This document shows positions 44,533 to 55,297 of a stretch of 64,000 nucleotides of DNA, in pieces. Where the stretch lies: positions 154,043 through 218,042 of the forward strand of contig MNCI01010107.1 in NCBI GenBank assembly GCA_015680685.1, given 5' to 3'. This stretch comes from Gnetum montanum (lineage: Eukaryota; Streptophyta; Gnetopsida; Gnetales; Gnetaceae). Every line of letters begins with the position of its first letter. Position 1 is the stretch's first letter. The position numbers and the translations under genes are program-made. The notes under the pieces are model-generated. The model was not told the origin of the DNA, made no database searches, and was given only the letters and a program-made list of their open reading frames with translations.

Positions 44533-46000
44533 CTAATCTTGATCAACCTTAAGAACTAATGGGAGTAATTGTAATTCTACCATAAGTGGAATATGATTAG
44601 ATTGTCTTGCAAGGGATGAAAAAGCTTGATCTTGATTCTTCTCAACTTCTTCTTTAGAAATTAGCTCTAGTAACTTGGTAACTTTGAAGAATTGAACATC
44701 ATACCAAATATAATCCAAAGTCTCAATGAAGAATGTTGTTGATCCATCCTCATTAATCATAATAGAGTAATTGGTAAATTGTGATTCTTGATGAGTGTTA
44801 TTCATTAACATCATATATTCTTGAATTCTAGAATCTAATTTATCTACTAAAGATTCAAAGTAAGCAGGCCAATGGAATTACATGCTAAATTGATAGAAAC
44901 ATCTTCTTCAAGTTAGGTTCATCTTCCAAATATTTCTTTATAGATCCATAGTTTAAGAATTGATAAACACTACTTACAACTTTTGCATTGAAGTCTTCAC
45001 AAAGAATAAATGGAATTCGATCAGTATAACTCAAGAATAACTTATTCTTCAAACTTTCTTTTATTTGCTTAATCAAGTATGCTCCTTGACATAGTCTAAC
45101 ATTTGAACATGTTGATTTGGCAATTAAATGTGTGTTAACCATGCATACACATATTCCTAATAATTGATTTTTTAGAATCAATGCCAAAGCTATGTGAATT
45201 TTCTAAAATATTAACTGTTCTTTCTCGTGCATCACTTGAAGTTTTGGAATTTCAAAAATCAAATTTTGTAAACTCCATTCAAATATTTGTACTAATTCAA
45301 ACTTGGCTTCTTTATAAAAGATCATACAATCATCCATGTTGTGATTTCTGTAATAGGCTAATTTGTATGACTCAAAAAAAGAACTTCCACAAGAACCTTT
45401 TTACTTATAAATACCTCTATATCCCATATTTTCTAAGTTNGTCTTGCAATCAAAACATATGGAAAAACAACATTAAGATTTAAAATCTTGTTTTGACAAG
45501 GAGTATGATACTAATGAAGAAAAATGATTTAAAAGAAAATCCAAGAATGAGAATGAAAGTTGCAACATAAAATGTGCTTGCAAGATCTTTAGCAAGTAAG
45601 AAACAACATGTGCTATGTCCATCATGAGCCTTACATTGGCACAAATATTGATATCCATGCATTTTAGCAAAATTACAAGATTTGGATGGTAATGTATTAT
45701 GCCTACAAGAAGTCTTACCATGGGAATTTCTATATCAATTCTAAATAAACTTAGAAAATATGGGATATAGAGGTATTTATAAGTAAAAAGGTTCTTGTGG
45801 AAGTTCTTTTTTTGAGTCATACAAATTAGCCTATTACAGAAATCACAACATGGATGATTGTATGATCTTTTATAAAGAAGCCAAGTTTGAATTAGTACAA
45901 ATATTTGAATGGAGTTTACAAAATTTGATTTTTGAAATTCCAAAACTTCAAGTGATGCACGAGAAAGAACAGTTAATATTTTAGAAAATTCACATAGCTT
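44533..46000 (-). pseudogene. CCR4/Angel-like EEP nuclease pseudogene, apparently inverted in part
   Basis: The minus strand of 45187-44550 encodes the second half of an endonuclease/exonuclease/phosphatase (EEP) domain like plant CCR4-homolog deadenylases: CMVNTHL, FILCEDFNA (family form GDFN), then ETLDYIWYD and QSNHIPLMVE (family form SDHxPL). The plus strand of 45540-46000 encodes the first half: a NVLARSLA-like start, NVLCLQEV with the catalytic Glu, GYRGIYK and CMIFYKEAKFELVQ. The halves face each other because 45441-46000, bounded by single Ns, looks flipped. In-frame stops are present, and the second half reads on with no intron, which suggests a retrocopy. Working relatives shorten mRNA poly(A) tails. 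It lies inside an LTR element, which may have captured it; but the element's uncertain assembly leaves room for a simple later insertion. Confidence 0.72.
45187..46000. repeat. 253-bp perfect inverted repeat between single-N joins
   Basis: 45187-45439 and 45748-46000 are reverse complements over 253 bases, each ending exactly at a single N (45440, 46001). The exact match, where surrounding repeats are diverged, points to one genomic sequence assembled twice rather than a biological hairpin. Confidence 0.9.
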
Positions 46001-46586
46001 NAAATGTGTAAAAACCTAATTTTTGGGATTCCTTAGGATGAATCTAACTTCACCATTGGGTCCAAAAGGTTGAAATATATAGGAAATGACTCTTTGTTCA
46101 TTAAAAAAGGCTTTCAAAATCAAAAGTTATGGGTTATGAGGTTGAAGGCCTTTGGCACAAAAAATGAGACTTCTTGAGAAGTCACCCATCTTAGTTTTAC
46201 TTTAGAATGAGCGCACTTAATTATAGAATTTTTATCTCTATTTCTAACAATGCATGAAATTCAAATTTTTAAAACTAATTTTGCATGTTGTTGATTTAAA
46301 TTAATTGTTTGACAATGGAATTTTGAATTTTCCATTAAGTAATGAAAATTTCAATTTTTTCGTTGGTTGATGGCAATTCAAAATTTTCCATCATGTCACA
46401 AAAAAATTGTCATTTCATACTAATGGCAACACCAGTCATGGTGGTGTGCTAATTGGATATTGGACGGTGTTGGTGGCTGGTCATGGTAGTGACAGGCATA
46501 GTAGCTAAGCAACAAGGTGGCAAGATGATGTGCATAGCCACGGTGGTGAGAGGTTGGCACATGGTGGGCAGCATGATCATTTTTAA

Positions 46587-46852
46587 GGCCTCCCTAGGGC
46601 CTATGTGGCTCATTTAAAGGTCTAAAAAGCCCTCCATTGGGCTAGTGTGGCCTTCCCTAAGGCCCATGTGGCCCTTTACTAGGCTTGTGTAGCCCTTTTT
46701 AGGGTCTGCGTAGCCATGTTTAGGGTTTGCATAGCCTTGTTTAGGGCCCACATGGCCTATTATTGGGCTCATGTGGCTCATTATTGGGCTCATGTGGCTC
46801 ATTATTGGGCTCATGTGGTCATTTTTAGGGCTTCATAGCCTCTATTGGCACA
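46587..46852 (-). repeat. 21-bp minisatellite (heptapeptide-coding)
   Basis: About a dozen units of 21 bases, the most regular being GGGCTCATGTGGCTCATTATT at 46757-46820. Read on the minus strand (46814-46614) each unit gives seven residues, with forms SPIMSHM, GPKQGYA, NPKHGYA, DPKKGYT. The frame is open for 66 codons. No function can be named. Confidence 0.85.
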
Positions 46853-46889
46853 TGAGCCCTATAGAAGGATTTTATTTTTGTTTTTTTCT

Positions 46890-47200
46890 TGGCAAAGGCG
46901 ATGATTGGGGATGCTAGAAGGCATCGAAAGAGGTGATGATTGATGACATGGGAGGCAATGATTGGTGATGTAGGAGGTAATGATCGATGACATGGAAGGA
47001 AATGATTCATGACATTGGAAATGATGATCCATGACATGGAATGTGATCTTTAGCAACATGGGGGGCAATGATCCACAACATGGAAGGCAATGATTGACAA
47101 TGCGAGAAGTGATGATCGGTGGCATGGGAGGCAATGATTCATAACATGGGAGGTGATGCTCAACAACATAAGAAGTGATGATCCATGGTGAAAATGGGTA
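46890..47200. repeat. Degenerate minisatellite (~22-27 bp unit)
   Basis: Repeated forms of GATGATTGATGACATGGGAGGCAAT with drifting unit length. Open on the minus strand for up to 91 codons, giving a His/Pro/Ser-rich peptide, likely a by-product of the repeat. Confidence 0.75.
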
Positions 47201-47574
47201 GTAGCAGTGTAGTTAATGATAGCTACAAAAAACACAATGAGGATGATGAGAGGACGTGGTGGAAGGATTGCTTAGTTGAAGGATGCACAACATAGGCTAC
47301 AACTCTACTCATCCCAACCTTACTAGGGTTAGGGTTTGAGGTAGCGGAAAAAAGTGAGAGAGGATTTCCAAGCATGGTGGTAACTATGTGATAGGTGGTG
47401 CATAGTAGTAGAGAATGACTAGGTAGAGCAAGCAATGGAGCATCGTGGCACATGGCCAGAGCAAGGGCAACACAGAGGTGGTAGGCGGTGTCTGGCACAT
47501 GTGGTAGTGGTTGCAGATTACTAGAAGAGTGGCCAAATAGGTAATGCATGATACGTGGCTACCCTTGGGGCTGA

Positions 47575-47705
47575 CCCGTAATTGTTGATGGCTATGGCTA
47601 GTAGTAGGACTTGGCCATGGCTAATAGTAGGACTTGGCCACAGCTAGTAGCATGGCTGGTTGCAGTTGGTAGCAAAGTTGATTGTGGCCACCAAGAAGGC
47701 TAGTT
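47575..47705. repeat. Short tandem repeat (~24 bp)
   Basis: TGGCTAGTAGTAGGACTTGG and close variants two to three times, then decayed copies with GCTGGTTG. The rest of 47200-48600 is AT-rich, with no gene recognised. Confidence 0.7.
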
Positions 47706-48609
47706 GTAGCTTTGCAAGTTTATTTTTTTATTTTTTTATTTTTTATATAAAATTAAGTTGGGGCTTGGGGTCCAACCCATGACCTCCTACTTAAAATTTT
47801 TTTAATTTTTTTTACTTATTATTATTATTTTATTTTACCTTGCCTCGGCGATTGACATGATGATTTGGCCAATGAAAATGTGGAGGTTTGGTATGGGTAA
47901 ATGAAGATTTTGGGTTGATTCTTGACCCTAAAATTTTGATTTTTTTTTCAAATAATAAATTAATTATTTTAATAATTTAATATTATTTTAATGCATGTAT
48001 AATGAGTAACTTTAAACATCAATATCTCCCAAACCGTAAGTCTGATCAAGATGAAATTTGTATTGTTGGAAGCATCTCGACAAGTACTATGTATTGGACA
48101 TGGTCTTAGGTTTCAAAAATAAAGTTTATTTTTTAAAAATTAAAAGGACCAAACTAGCCTATTTTGTTGAATTGACATTTCTAGGTTGACATATGTTAAC
48201 TTGAAAATTTCTAAATTACTCAGATAATGAGTTTCAACAAAACAAATTAATTTAGGTCATCGTACTAACTTTTCAAGAGAATTTTAACAATGACCTTAAT
48301 TAATTTATTAACATTGATAATATTAATATGGGTAAGAGTTACCTGAATCGATGTATCTTTATCTTACTGACATATCTTGCAATTGATGAATTTTAACAAG
48401 GTGTGATTAGATCTTCATTGGTTAATGATATCCATGAAAGAATTTTGTATTCTTTGTGAAATCAATGAAAAGGTATATTCTAACTCATCATAGAAATATG
48501 GTGCATTTGGTGATCAATAATGGCTTTCCCTTTGTTGTGGCTTCAAGGTTCATCATCAAGTTCATGTTGTAGTCAGCCCAAGATTCTAAATGGCCCTTCG
48601 ATTGTAGTT

Positions 48610-48624
48610 TGCTCTAATACCAAT
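48610..48624 (-). promoter_or_regulatory. Primer-binding site (iMet type)
   Basis: Minus strand ATTGGTATTAGAGCA abuts the LTR end. It matches the common TGGTATCAGAGC site complementary to initiator tRNA-Met with one change (C to T). Confidence 0.75.
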
Positions 48625-49174
48625 TGTGACATCTTGTCCATGGATGTCATGTCAAAGGTCAAATATACAATATATTAGACATTATGCATACAAAGAAAAT
48701 ATACCTAATGCGAAATATATGTGATATTCAACATTATGTATAAAGGAAATAATAGGGAAAATTTAAAAAGAGAGAGAAAAGAATGCTCTATTGATATGGA
48801 ATAGCATATCCAGATCATGCTTTGAGAGTGTTCCTTGGGATTTTCTTTCTTTGGCATCTATTCCTTAGAGGAAATTTAGAATTTCCACCACAATTAGGCC
48901 TATAACCCAACCAGAAGGGATGGCTAGTCCATTTCTTGTCCCACTTCACTTGGCTTCCATGACTTGCCTATATTGGCTCCAACACTCCATGCTTGGCAGG
49001 ACCTCTAACCTTGGGTATAAATGCCTTAGGTTAAACCCCCAAAGATTACCTTATGAGACACCTCTATTATTACAACATGTCCCTTGGATCTTAATCACAA
49101 CCACCCTTTTAGGTCTTGTTAAGATAATAATAACACTTGTTATGAAGAGATGCCATCTTCATTACGCAGCAACA
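48625..49174 (-). mobile_element. 5' LTR of the 43.8-49.2 kb element
   Basis: 550 bases, TGTGACATC...GCAACA on the plus strand. Its outer limit is fixed by the TCATT duplication and by restoration of the LINE reading frame. Confidence 0.78.
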
Positions 49175-51100
49175 TCATTTGGGAATACAGATGTGATAGT
49201 CTTGAGTAAAATTTATCAATGAGTTTCTTTCAAACTAACATTTATCTCCAAATTTTTTTCTTACAAGAGATTAAGATTTTAGTACATGATATTAATTTTT
49301 TTAGTAAATGCATTTTAGAAAATTGCAATATTTTTTCTTCTACTCATGAAGTTAATAAAGAAGGTGTTGAAAGTAGAGAATAAATAGTTGTGAATACTAG
49401 ATAATAAAACTCCTCTAATAGATTATATGCAGAGCTTCTTAAATAAATGGTGCATTGGTAAGGAAAGAAACTTGAAATATTCTTAATAAAGGGATTCAAC
49501 ATGATTTGGATCACTCTTGATGTTCTATTCAAGTAGTCTTACTTTTCAAGAAAAGAAGATAGGATAGATTTGAATAATTACCAATTAATTACAGTCAATT
49601 CAATTTTCACTTAGATTTTAGGCATTATTTTGGAGAATAAAATTAGTTCATGGGTAGAAATGCAAGGTCTTCATACTTAGTCACAAGTAGACTTGAGGAG
49701 GAATCATGCTACTATAGACCATCTAATAACTTTGTGTTATTATGTGGAGAAAGGAAAAAGATCCAATGATCCAACTTTTATCTATTTTTATGATTTTTTT
49801 GCTTGAGATAAACTTTAAAAGTAGTTTCATAGCATTAACATTCCAAGAGATCTCCTTTCTATTGCTAAAAGAATCAATGAGATGGTTAACATTCTTATTG
49901 AAGATCATTTTATTGGAGAAGGAGTAATTACCAACAACTTAGTTAGAGTTGAATAAGGTTATGTTTTGTCTCCTATTCTTTTTGGTATATCTAAGGATGA
50001 ATTTGATGCATTTAATCATGCTATATTAGTGAATGGATAATTTCTAAACATGCTTCTCTTCGAAAATGACTTGATTGCAAAATTAGCTACATGATTAAAT
50101 TATGCTTCAAGTTCTTCATGACTATTGCACCTATTCTAGTATGAAAGTTAATATTGAGAAGACTAGAATTCTAGTTTGTGGTAGTAGAAATAAAAACTAC
50201 AATTTTTTTCTTTAAGAAGAAAGATTTGATATATGTGAATCATAAAAATATTTGGGAGTTGATTTTACTAGTAATTATAGTTGTAATATTCTTATTGTTT
50301 AAAGGGTTTCAAGTGACATGCAAGCTCTATTTTCTCTAAGAAATAATTGTAATAGAAAATAAATTTTGGCATGGGAGATCAAAAGGAAACTTTTTAAAAG
50401 TCTTGTCCAACCTATATTATTATATGGATGCATTGCATAGGATCTTTTCTTTTCACATATAATTGGAAAAAATTAGAGCATGTTCAAAAATAATTTTTTA
50501 TATATGAATTTTAAGTAAAAATATAGACTTCTCATGATATCTTACTTTTAGAAGTAGATTTGCTTCTTCTTGAAGTTGAAGCCCTTTTTCAGTTTATTAC
50601 TTAGAAGTTAAGTCACATAGAGGAAGTCAATTATGGTAAGGAGATAATGAATGCTACATAAGAAAATGGATAGTTGCATCAAGGAAAATTATGGATTTAG
50701 TCATATAATATTGTAATAGAGGATCTTCCTTTAAAGAAAAGGCTTTTCTAGAAGACTCTAAAAGAAAAATTCTTGCCTAAAGTTTGGTTGAACACATCAA
50801 GGAAAAAGCATTTTTGGTTATATTTTGTTAGAGAAGGTTTGTTATCTAGTACTAAAAATTATCTATTCTTAGCTATTCCTATTGATTTAAGGACTCAAAT
50901 TACTAGAGCAAGAATAAGCTCTCATCATCTCCTTATTGAGACAAGTTAGTGGATTAATTTACCAAGAGAGGAGCATATTTGTAGGCTATGCAAACAAGGC
51001 ATAGAAGATAAAGAAAATATATTTTTATTCTACCCATCTTTAGCTCACATTTGAATAAATTATAATATTAATTATAATTTGTTGATTATTTTGTTTCAAA
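49175..51100 (+). pseudogene. LINE reverse transcriptase, heavily decayed
   Basis: Continues the LINE begun at 43397. It includes part of the endonuclease, then the RT: SYFSRKEDRIDLNNYQLITV (about 49545), ENKISSWVEMQGLHT (49637-49680) and RRNHATIDHLITL (49699-49738). The catalytic box has become LLFENDLIA at about 50050 (expected FADD). Later come NIEKTRILVCGSRN, KYLGVDFTSNYSC, and a C-terminal zinc-finger-like EHICRLCKQGIEDKENI at about 50970. Many stops and frameshifts. The 3' end seems cut by the Gypsy relic at about 51105. Confidence 0.82.
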
Positions 51101-51839
51101 TTATCTTCTTGAAACATTACATCAATTGGAGTAGATTTACTCTAATAATTAATCACCTCCAACTACTAAATCTAGATATTATAAAAAGATAATTAATTTG
51201 CTATAAAAATAAGAAAACTAAGTATCTTCAATTATTCAATTAGAAGATTACAATAGGATTCCCAAAACCCTTAAACAATTAAAACATTTTACACTCAAAC
51301 AATATTATAGAGAATGAGGCTCTTTACCCATTTAATGGCTATTCTCAATGTAAGAAAAAACCAATAGAAAATCTCTCCCACAACCTAGGACTAAGATCTC
51401 AACTCATAAGTAAGACACAAGAGAATAGAACACACAGGCCAATACACTACACAATTGACCTTGGAGTTGTAATCACCAATTGCACTCACTCAATCTACTC
51501 TCACAACCTCCCTTGCTAAGCTCTCCATACTCAAGAGCTTTCTTTCCCACTCATAATATCAAAAATTGTGAATTAGATCAACATTTATGAATAACAAGGA
51601 GACAAGAAATCTAGAAACCTTCAAAAAGTAAACTTAGGTAGACAAGCAAGTAGAGGTTGAAGTGATCCCCCACTCATGAAGTTTGGTCTCATTAATTCAT
51701 ACAGCATCATCCATAGACTAATACTCATAATGGATCAAATATTCATGCCTCTTGAGTCCTCAAGTACTAGAAGCTTTCCTTTACTTGAGTACAATTTTCT
51801 TTATTTGCATTGAAGGCTTGGACTAATCAATAACCCCCT

Positions 51840-52440
51840 TTAATTCATCTATGCTATCCTATATGGTCTCCTCATCATCTGGTCCATGATAGTCAATAAG
51901 ATCTGAAACAATAAGCATAACAAACATACCAACATTAATTAGTAAATCAATCGCAAAAACATTATCATTGATCTTAGCCTTGATTTTGAAAGGCCCCATC
52001 GTCTTAGCTTTCAATTTGGAGGAGTTAACACCTCTCAATCATTTCTTCTTCAAGTGAACCCAAACCAAGTTACCAACATCAAAACTTGGTTTGGTTTACC
52101 CTCATTCCTCTTGCAAACTCTCTCTTTAGCCTTTTTCTCAAAATTTGATTTAACTTGTACATAGAGATCCTTCATCTTTTGAAAATTCAGTACTAAGTTA
52201 AGCTTCATCATCAAAGCTCTTTAAGGTGTCCACCATCTTTGGGAAAAGTCCATAATTCACCTCAAATGGACTTTTCCTAGTGTAATCCAATGCATTAATA
52301 TTAATGTTCACATCAACATCAATAATGTCCTTCTTATCATGACTACTACTATAGCTATAATCATTAAACAAATTATCATTATTAGGCTTGTTGTTACCAA
52401 CAATGGTATTAAAATTTACATTACTTCCATCTTGCACAAC
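51840..52440 (-). pseudogene. Gypsy integrase C-terminal remnant
   Basis: Minus strand: RKSPFEVNYGLFPKMVDTL (52287-52231), then after stops FDVGNLVWVHLKKK and SSKLKAKTMGPFKIKAKIND and FAIDLLINVG (52090-51930). This is the post-core region of Gypsy integrases (SPFE.VYG, GD.VWVHLRKER, SKLKPR..GPF). An Asn/Asp-rich insertion lies upstream. Core catalytic residues are gone. Confidence 0.8.
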
Positions 52441-52451
52441 ATAACTTAGAA

Positions 52452-52530
52452 CTTCATCACAATCATCATAATGATCATGATGCTCATCATCACAATCATC
52501 ATAATGATCATGATGCTCATCATCACAATG
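52452..52530. repeat. 33-bp tandem duplication
   Basis: Two adjacent near-identical copies of an ATCACAATCATCATAATGAT unit (about 33 bases) plus a partial third. Confidence 0.85.
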
Positions 52531-53320
52531 GAATAGACCACTACCAAGCTAAAGTGAAAAACTAGCATCCATTCTACTAAATTCAACATATTGGGTATTA
52601 CTATCATCAACAAGATAAAGTTCATACTTATCTATTCATGACTCATCCCATCCATCTTTGGTTCAACTTGATATTCTACATGTAACTATCCAATCTTATT
52701 GAAGATTAAAGCTTCAAGATTGTACATAGGAGTCTCCAACTCCCTTGGTTTTTCCTCTACAAAGGAATTATCAACCAATTTCAAGAAACAATAAACATAA
52801 CTACAATTAACACAAAGCTCTAATATCAATAAGGCTAAAGAAAGTTCACTCCAATAATTAATCATATTCAATTATTAAATCCAAATATTATGAAAAGATA
52901 ATGAATTTGGTAGAAAACAAGAAAAGTAGCTATCTTTAATTATTCAATTAGAAGACTGCAATAAGGTTCTGAAAACCCTCAAGCATCCTAAATATTTAAC
53001 ACTCAAAATGATATTGTAAAGCATGAGGCTCTACAACCACTCAATGACAATTCTCCTTGTAAGACACAACTAATAGAAAATCTCTCCCATAGCTTAGAAC
53101 TAAGATCTTGACTCACAACTAAGACACAAAAGAATAAAACATAGAAACCAACACACCACATAATTGACCTTGGAGCTATAATCACCAAATGTACTTACTC
53201 AATGTACTCTCATACCTTCTCATACTAAGTTATACATGGTATCAAAAATTGTGAATTACAATAATATTTATGAACAACAAGGAGATAAGAAATCTAGAAA
53301 CCTTCCCTCAACTCCACTTG

Positions 53321-53880
53321 AGGTTCCTTAGTTGTTTCTATGATCTTCTCACCTTATCTCTAGCTATTTCCATCCTTCACCAATTTAACCTAGTCATTTT
53401 CTGAATTGGGATGGGTAATTATGGAAGTTTTCCTAGCTATATAGGTCTTCTTTGGCTTTGGAAAGACATCCCCTATCAAAACTCAACTTGTAGGAGAAAC
53501 ATCTTTTATGTGGACAAGATGTTATTTTTGGACAAGATGTCTCCTCCTAGTATGACATGTCTTACACAAAATGTCTTCTCTCTTGCAAAATGTCTTTCTT
53601 GGTAAGACAAAAAATTCAACAAGACATCTCCTCTAGCTCCAAGACATCTTCTGTCAACAACAGCTCTCAACCAAGACATCTTCATATCTACTAAGAAATT
53701 TTCTTATGTTTGAAACCTGCAACACATAAATATAGGTAAAGGAAATCAAAAGAGGTTTTCCTACACTATCAATGATATTTTCAAGTTTCTTCAAAAACAT
53801 GTTGAAGCTTTGTAACCATTGAAAAAATGCCTTTTAATTTCCTAAATGTAATAAAAATTTCTAGTTTTTAGTTTCTAACT
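53321..53880. repeat. GACATCT/AGATGTC-rich stretch
   Basis: Between 53460 and 53690 the motif ACATCT or its complement AGATGT/AAGATGTC occurs about ten times, irregularly spaced. It may be U3 of the neighbouring Gypsy relic. No gene. Confidence 0.6.
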
Positions 53881-54405
53881 ATTCTAGTTAATAAAAATTA
53901 AATTGGATGAATTTTGGCTTTGGTAATCTTGGAAGAGCTACTTGGATTACTTGTTATAGTGGAAAAGAAACATTTGAGCTCTATAATATTTATGCTCCTA
54001 ATAATTTAAGAAATTGATTAGAGATTTAGAAAAATCTTTTATCACTACCTAAAGTTCCTTGGATCATTGGAGGTGATTTTAATATGATTTAAAATCATTT
54101 AGATAAACATGTTGGTCTTTCCACTAATATGCCTTCTTAAGAAAGAAAAAGAATGATGTAATTTTAAAGAAAAATATTTCCTTTATGATGTTAGCTCTTT
54201 ATTTTCACATCATTCAAATGAGAAGCATTATACTTGGTATAATTTTCGATAAGGAAATGATATAATTGTTAACTTGATAGATTTTATATCTCTAATGTTT
54301 CAATTTGAAAGCCTACAAGTAATGTAGAAGTACATAAAAATGCAACTATGTTAGAAAATTTTCTTATTAGTATTTTTATCTTTAGAATTTATTCTTCCTC
54401 TTTTC
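53880..54405 (+). pseudogene. LINE endonuclease fragment
   Basis: Reads GRATWITCYSGKETFELYNI and YAPNN, then PWIIGGDFNMI with the conserved GDFN, then LYDVSSLFSHHSNEKHYTWY. These are the middle motifs of the AP-like endonuclease of LINE ORF2. Several stops. The fragment ends where a Gypsy LTR starts (54411). Confidence 0.8.
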
Positions 54406-54410
54406 AAAAG

Positions 54411-55276
54411 TGATGAATAGTCAATAATACATGATACATTGATACAGGCCCATTGACGTAGCCTCTTCAACATATCCCCGGTAATACATGTTAGGATGCG
54501 TTGAACTAGGTACATCAATGCTAATGCATTTATTGCCTATATAAATGCACGCATCCCTCATATTTATGTACCTTTTATTCTTAGTCCTGGGTGAATTCTT
54601 GTAGTTTCTTCCTTTGAGAGTTAGAATATTTTCTCTCTAAGTGCCTATAGCATGGATTTATGAGATTGTACAAAATTTTATTTTAGTGCACATGTACCTA
54701 AAGACATTGACATGAATGATAACAAAATAGAGATTTCCTATATCCATTATAGCACTTAGACTATTTTCCTTTTACTTTTCAACACTTTATTTTACATGCA
54801 ATTTACATATATATTTTTAAGTAATTAATGTTATCATTCTTAAACTACATAAGTATGATCATTAAGCATAACTTAGTTGATAATCCCAATTCCCATTAGT
54901 ATATACTTGGTAATCCACTGATGCCAATATTAGTTTAAGATGTATATAATAAATGGGAATAGACACCCCACATTAGGATAGTTAATTAATGAAGCAGTTA
55001 ATTAGTTAATTAGTTTAATCATTAAATCTTTATTTCATCACTAAGCAATTAGGAGAAAAATACAATAAAATAAATATAAAAATGAACATCTTATACCTCA
55101 ACCACACTTAACCATACACACAGTTAAGCACAAGTGTAGATTAAGAAGGCAACAACTTGTAATTATATAATTCACTATTTAGAAACATCAACAACTTAGG
55201 TAACTAAGAACACAAAATTTGATCAGATCACTTGTGATTCATATGGTCAGGTGTAGGGCCTACCTACGACTCATCA
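54411..55276 (+). mobile_element. 5' LTR without GATATC array
   Basis: TGATGAATAG...CGACTCATCA. TATA-like CTATATAAATGC near 54537-54548. Unlike the related LTRs it has no GATATC palindromes; its upstream part carries AATACATG-like repeats instead. The end GGTCAGGTGTAGGGCCTACC keeps the family U5 pattern. Confidence 0.85.
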
Positions 55277-55297
55277 TTGGCACCATTGCTAAGGATC
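55277..55297 (+). promoter_or_regulatory. Primer-binding site (tRNA-Asp type)
   Basis: TTGGCACCATTGCTAAGGAT right after the LTR, a decayed version of the site at 33773. Confidence 0.7.

Larger units (their letters stand above)
43815..49174 (-). mobile_element. Non-autonomous LTR element inserted in a LINE
   Basis: Direct repeats 43815-44219 and 48625-49174 are LTRs: both begin TGTGACATC and align for about 405 bases. An iMet-type primer site next to the right LTR shows minus orientation. The target duplication is TCATT (43811-43815 and 49175-49179; one base is shared with the LTR end if the LTR is TG...CA). The left LTR lacks the last 145 bases of the right one (its U3), so the 3' LTR has been rearranged. 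I find no gag, protease, RT or integrase inside. Instead there are a CCR4-like nuclease pseudogene, minisatellites and AT-rich sequence. The two single Ns inside mean the internal order is not fully reliable. Confidence 0.72.
51105..53320 (-). mobile_element. Short Gypsy-type relic with two LTRs
   Basis: Direct repeats of about 500 bases (51105-51625 and 52831-53310; for example AATAGAAAATCTCTCCCA in both) flank 1.2 kb. Minus strand TTGATATTAGAGC beside the right copy (52817-52829) resembles an iMet-type primer site, and a GTGGGGGATCACTTC purine tract lies beside the left copy near 51660. The interior keeps only the end of integrase, so most of gag-pol was deleted. Limits are approximate; the right LTR may extend into the repeat-rich stretch to 53700. 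Confidence 0.7.

Noticed and set aside
45187-46000. A 253-bp arm hairpin (possible miRNA precursor or foldback element)
   Set aside because: Arms are exactly identical and end at single Ns; an assembly duplicate/inversion explains it better.
47745-47800. tRNA-like stretch (GGGTTGGACCCC on the minus strand)
   Set aside because: Only a weak box B, with no box A at the right distance.
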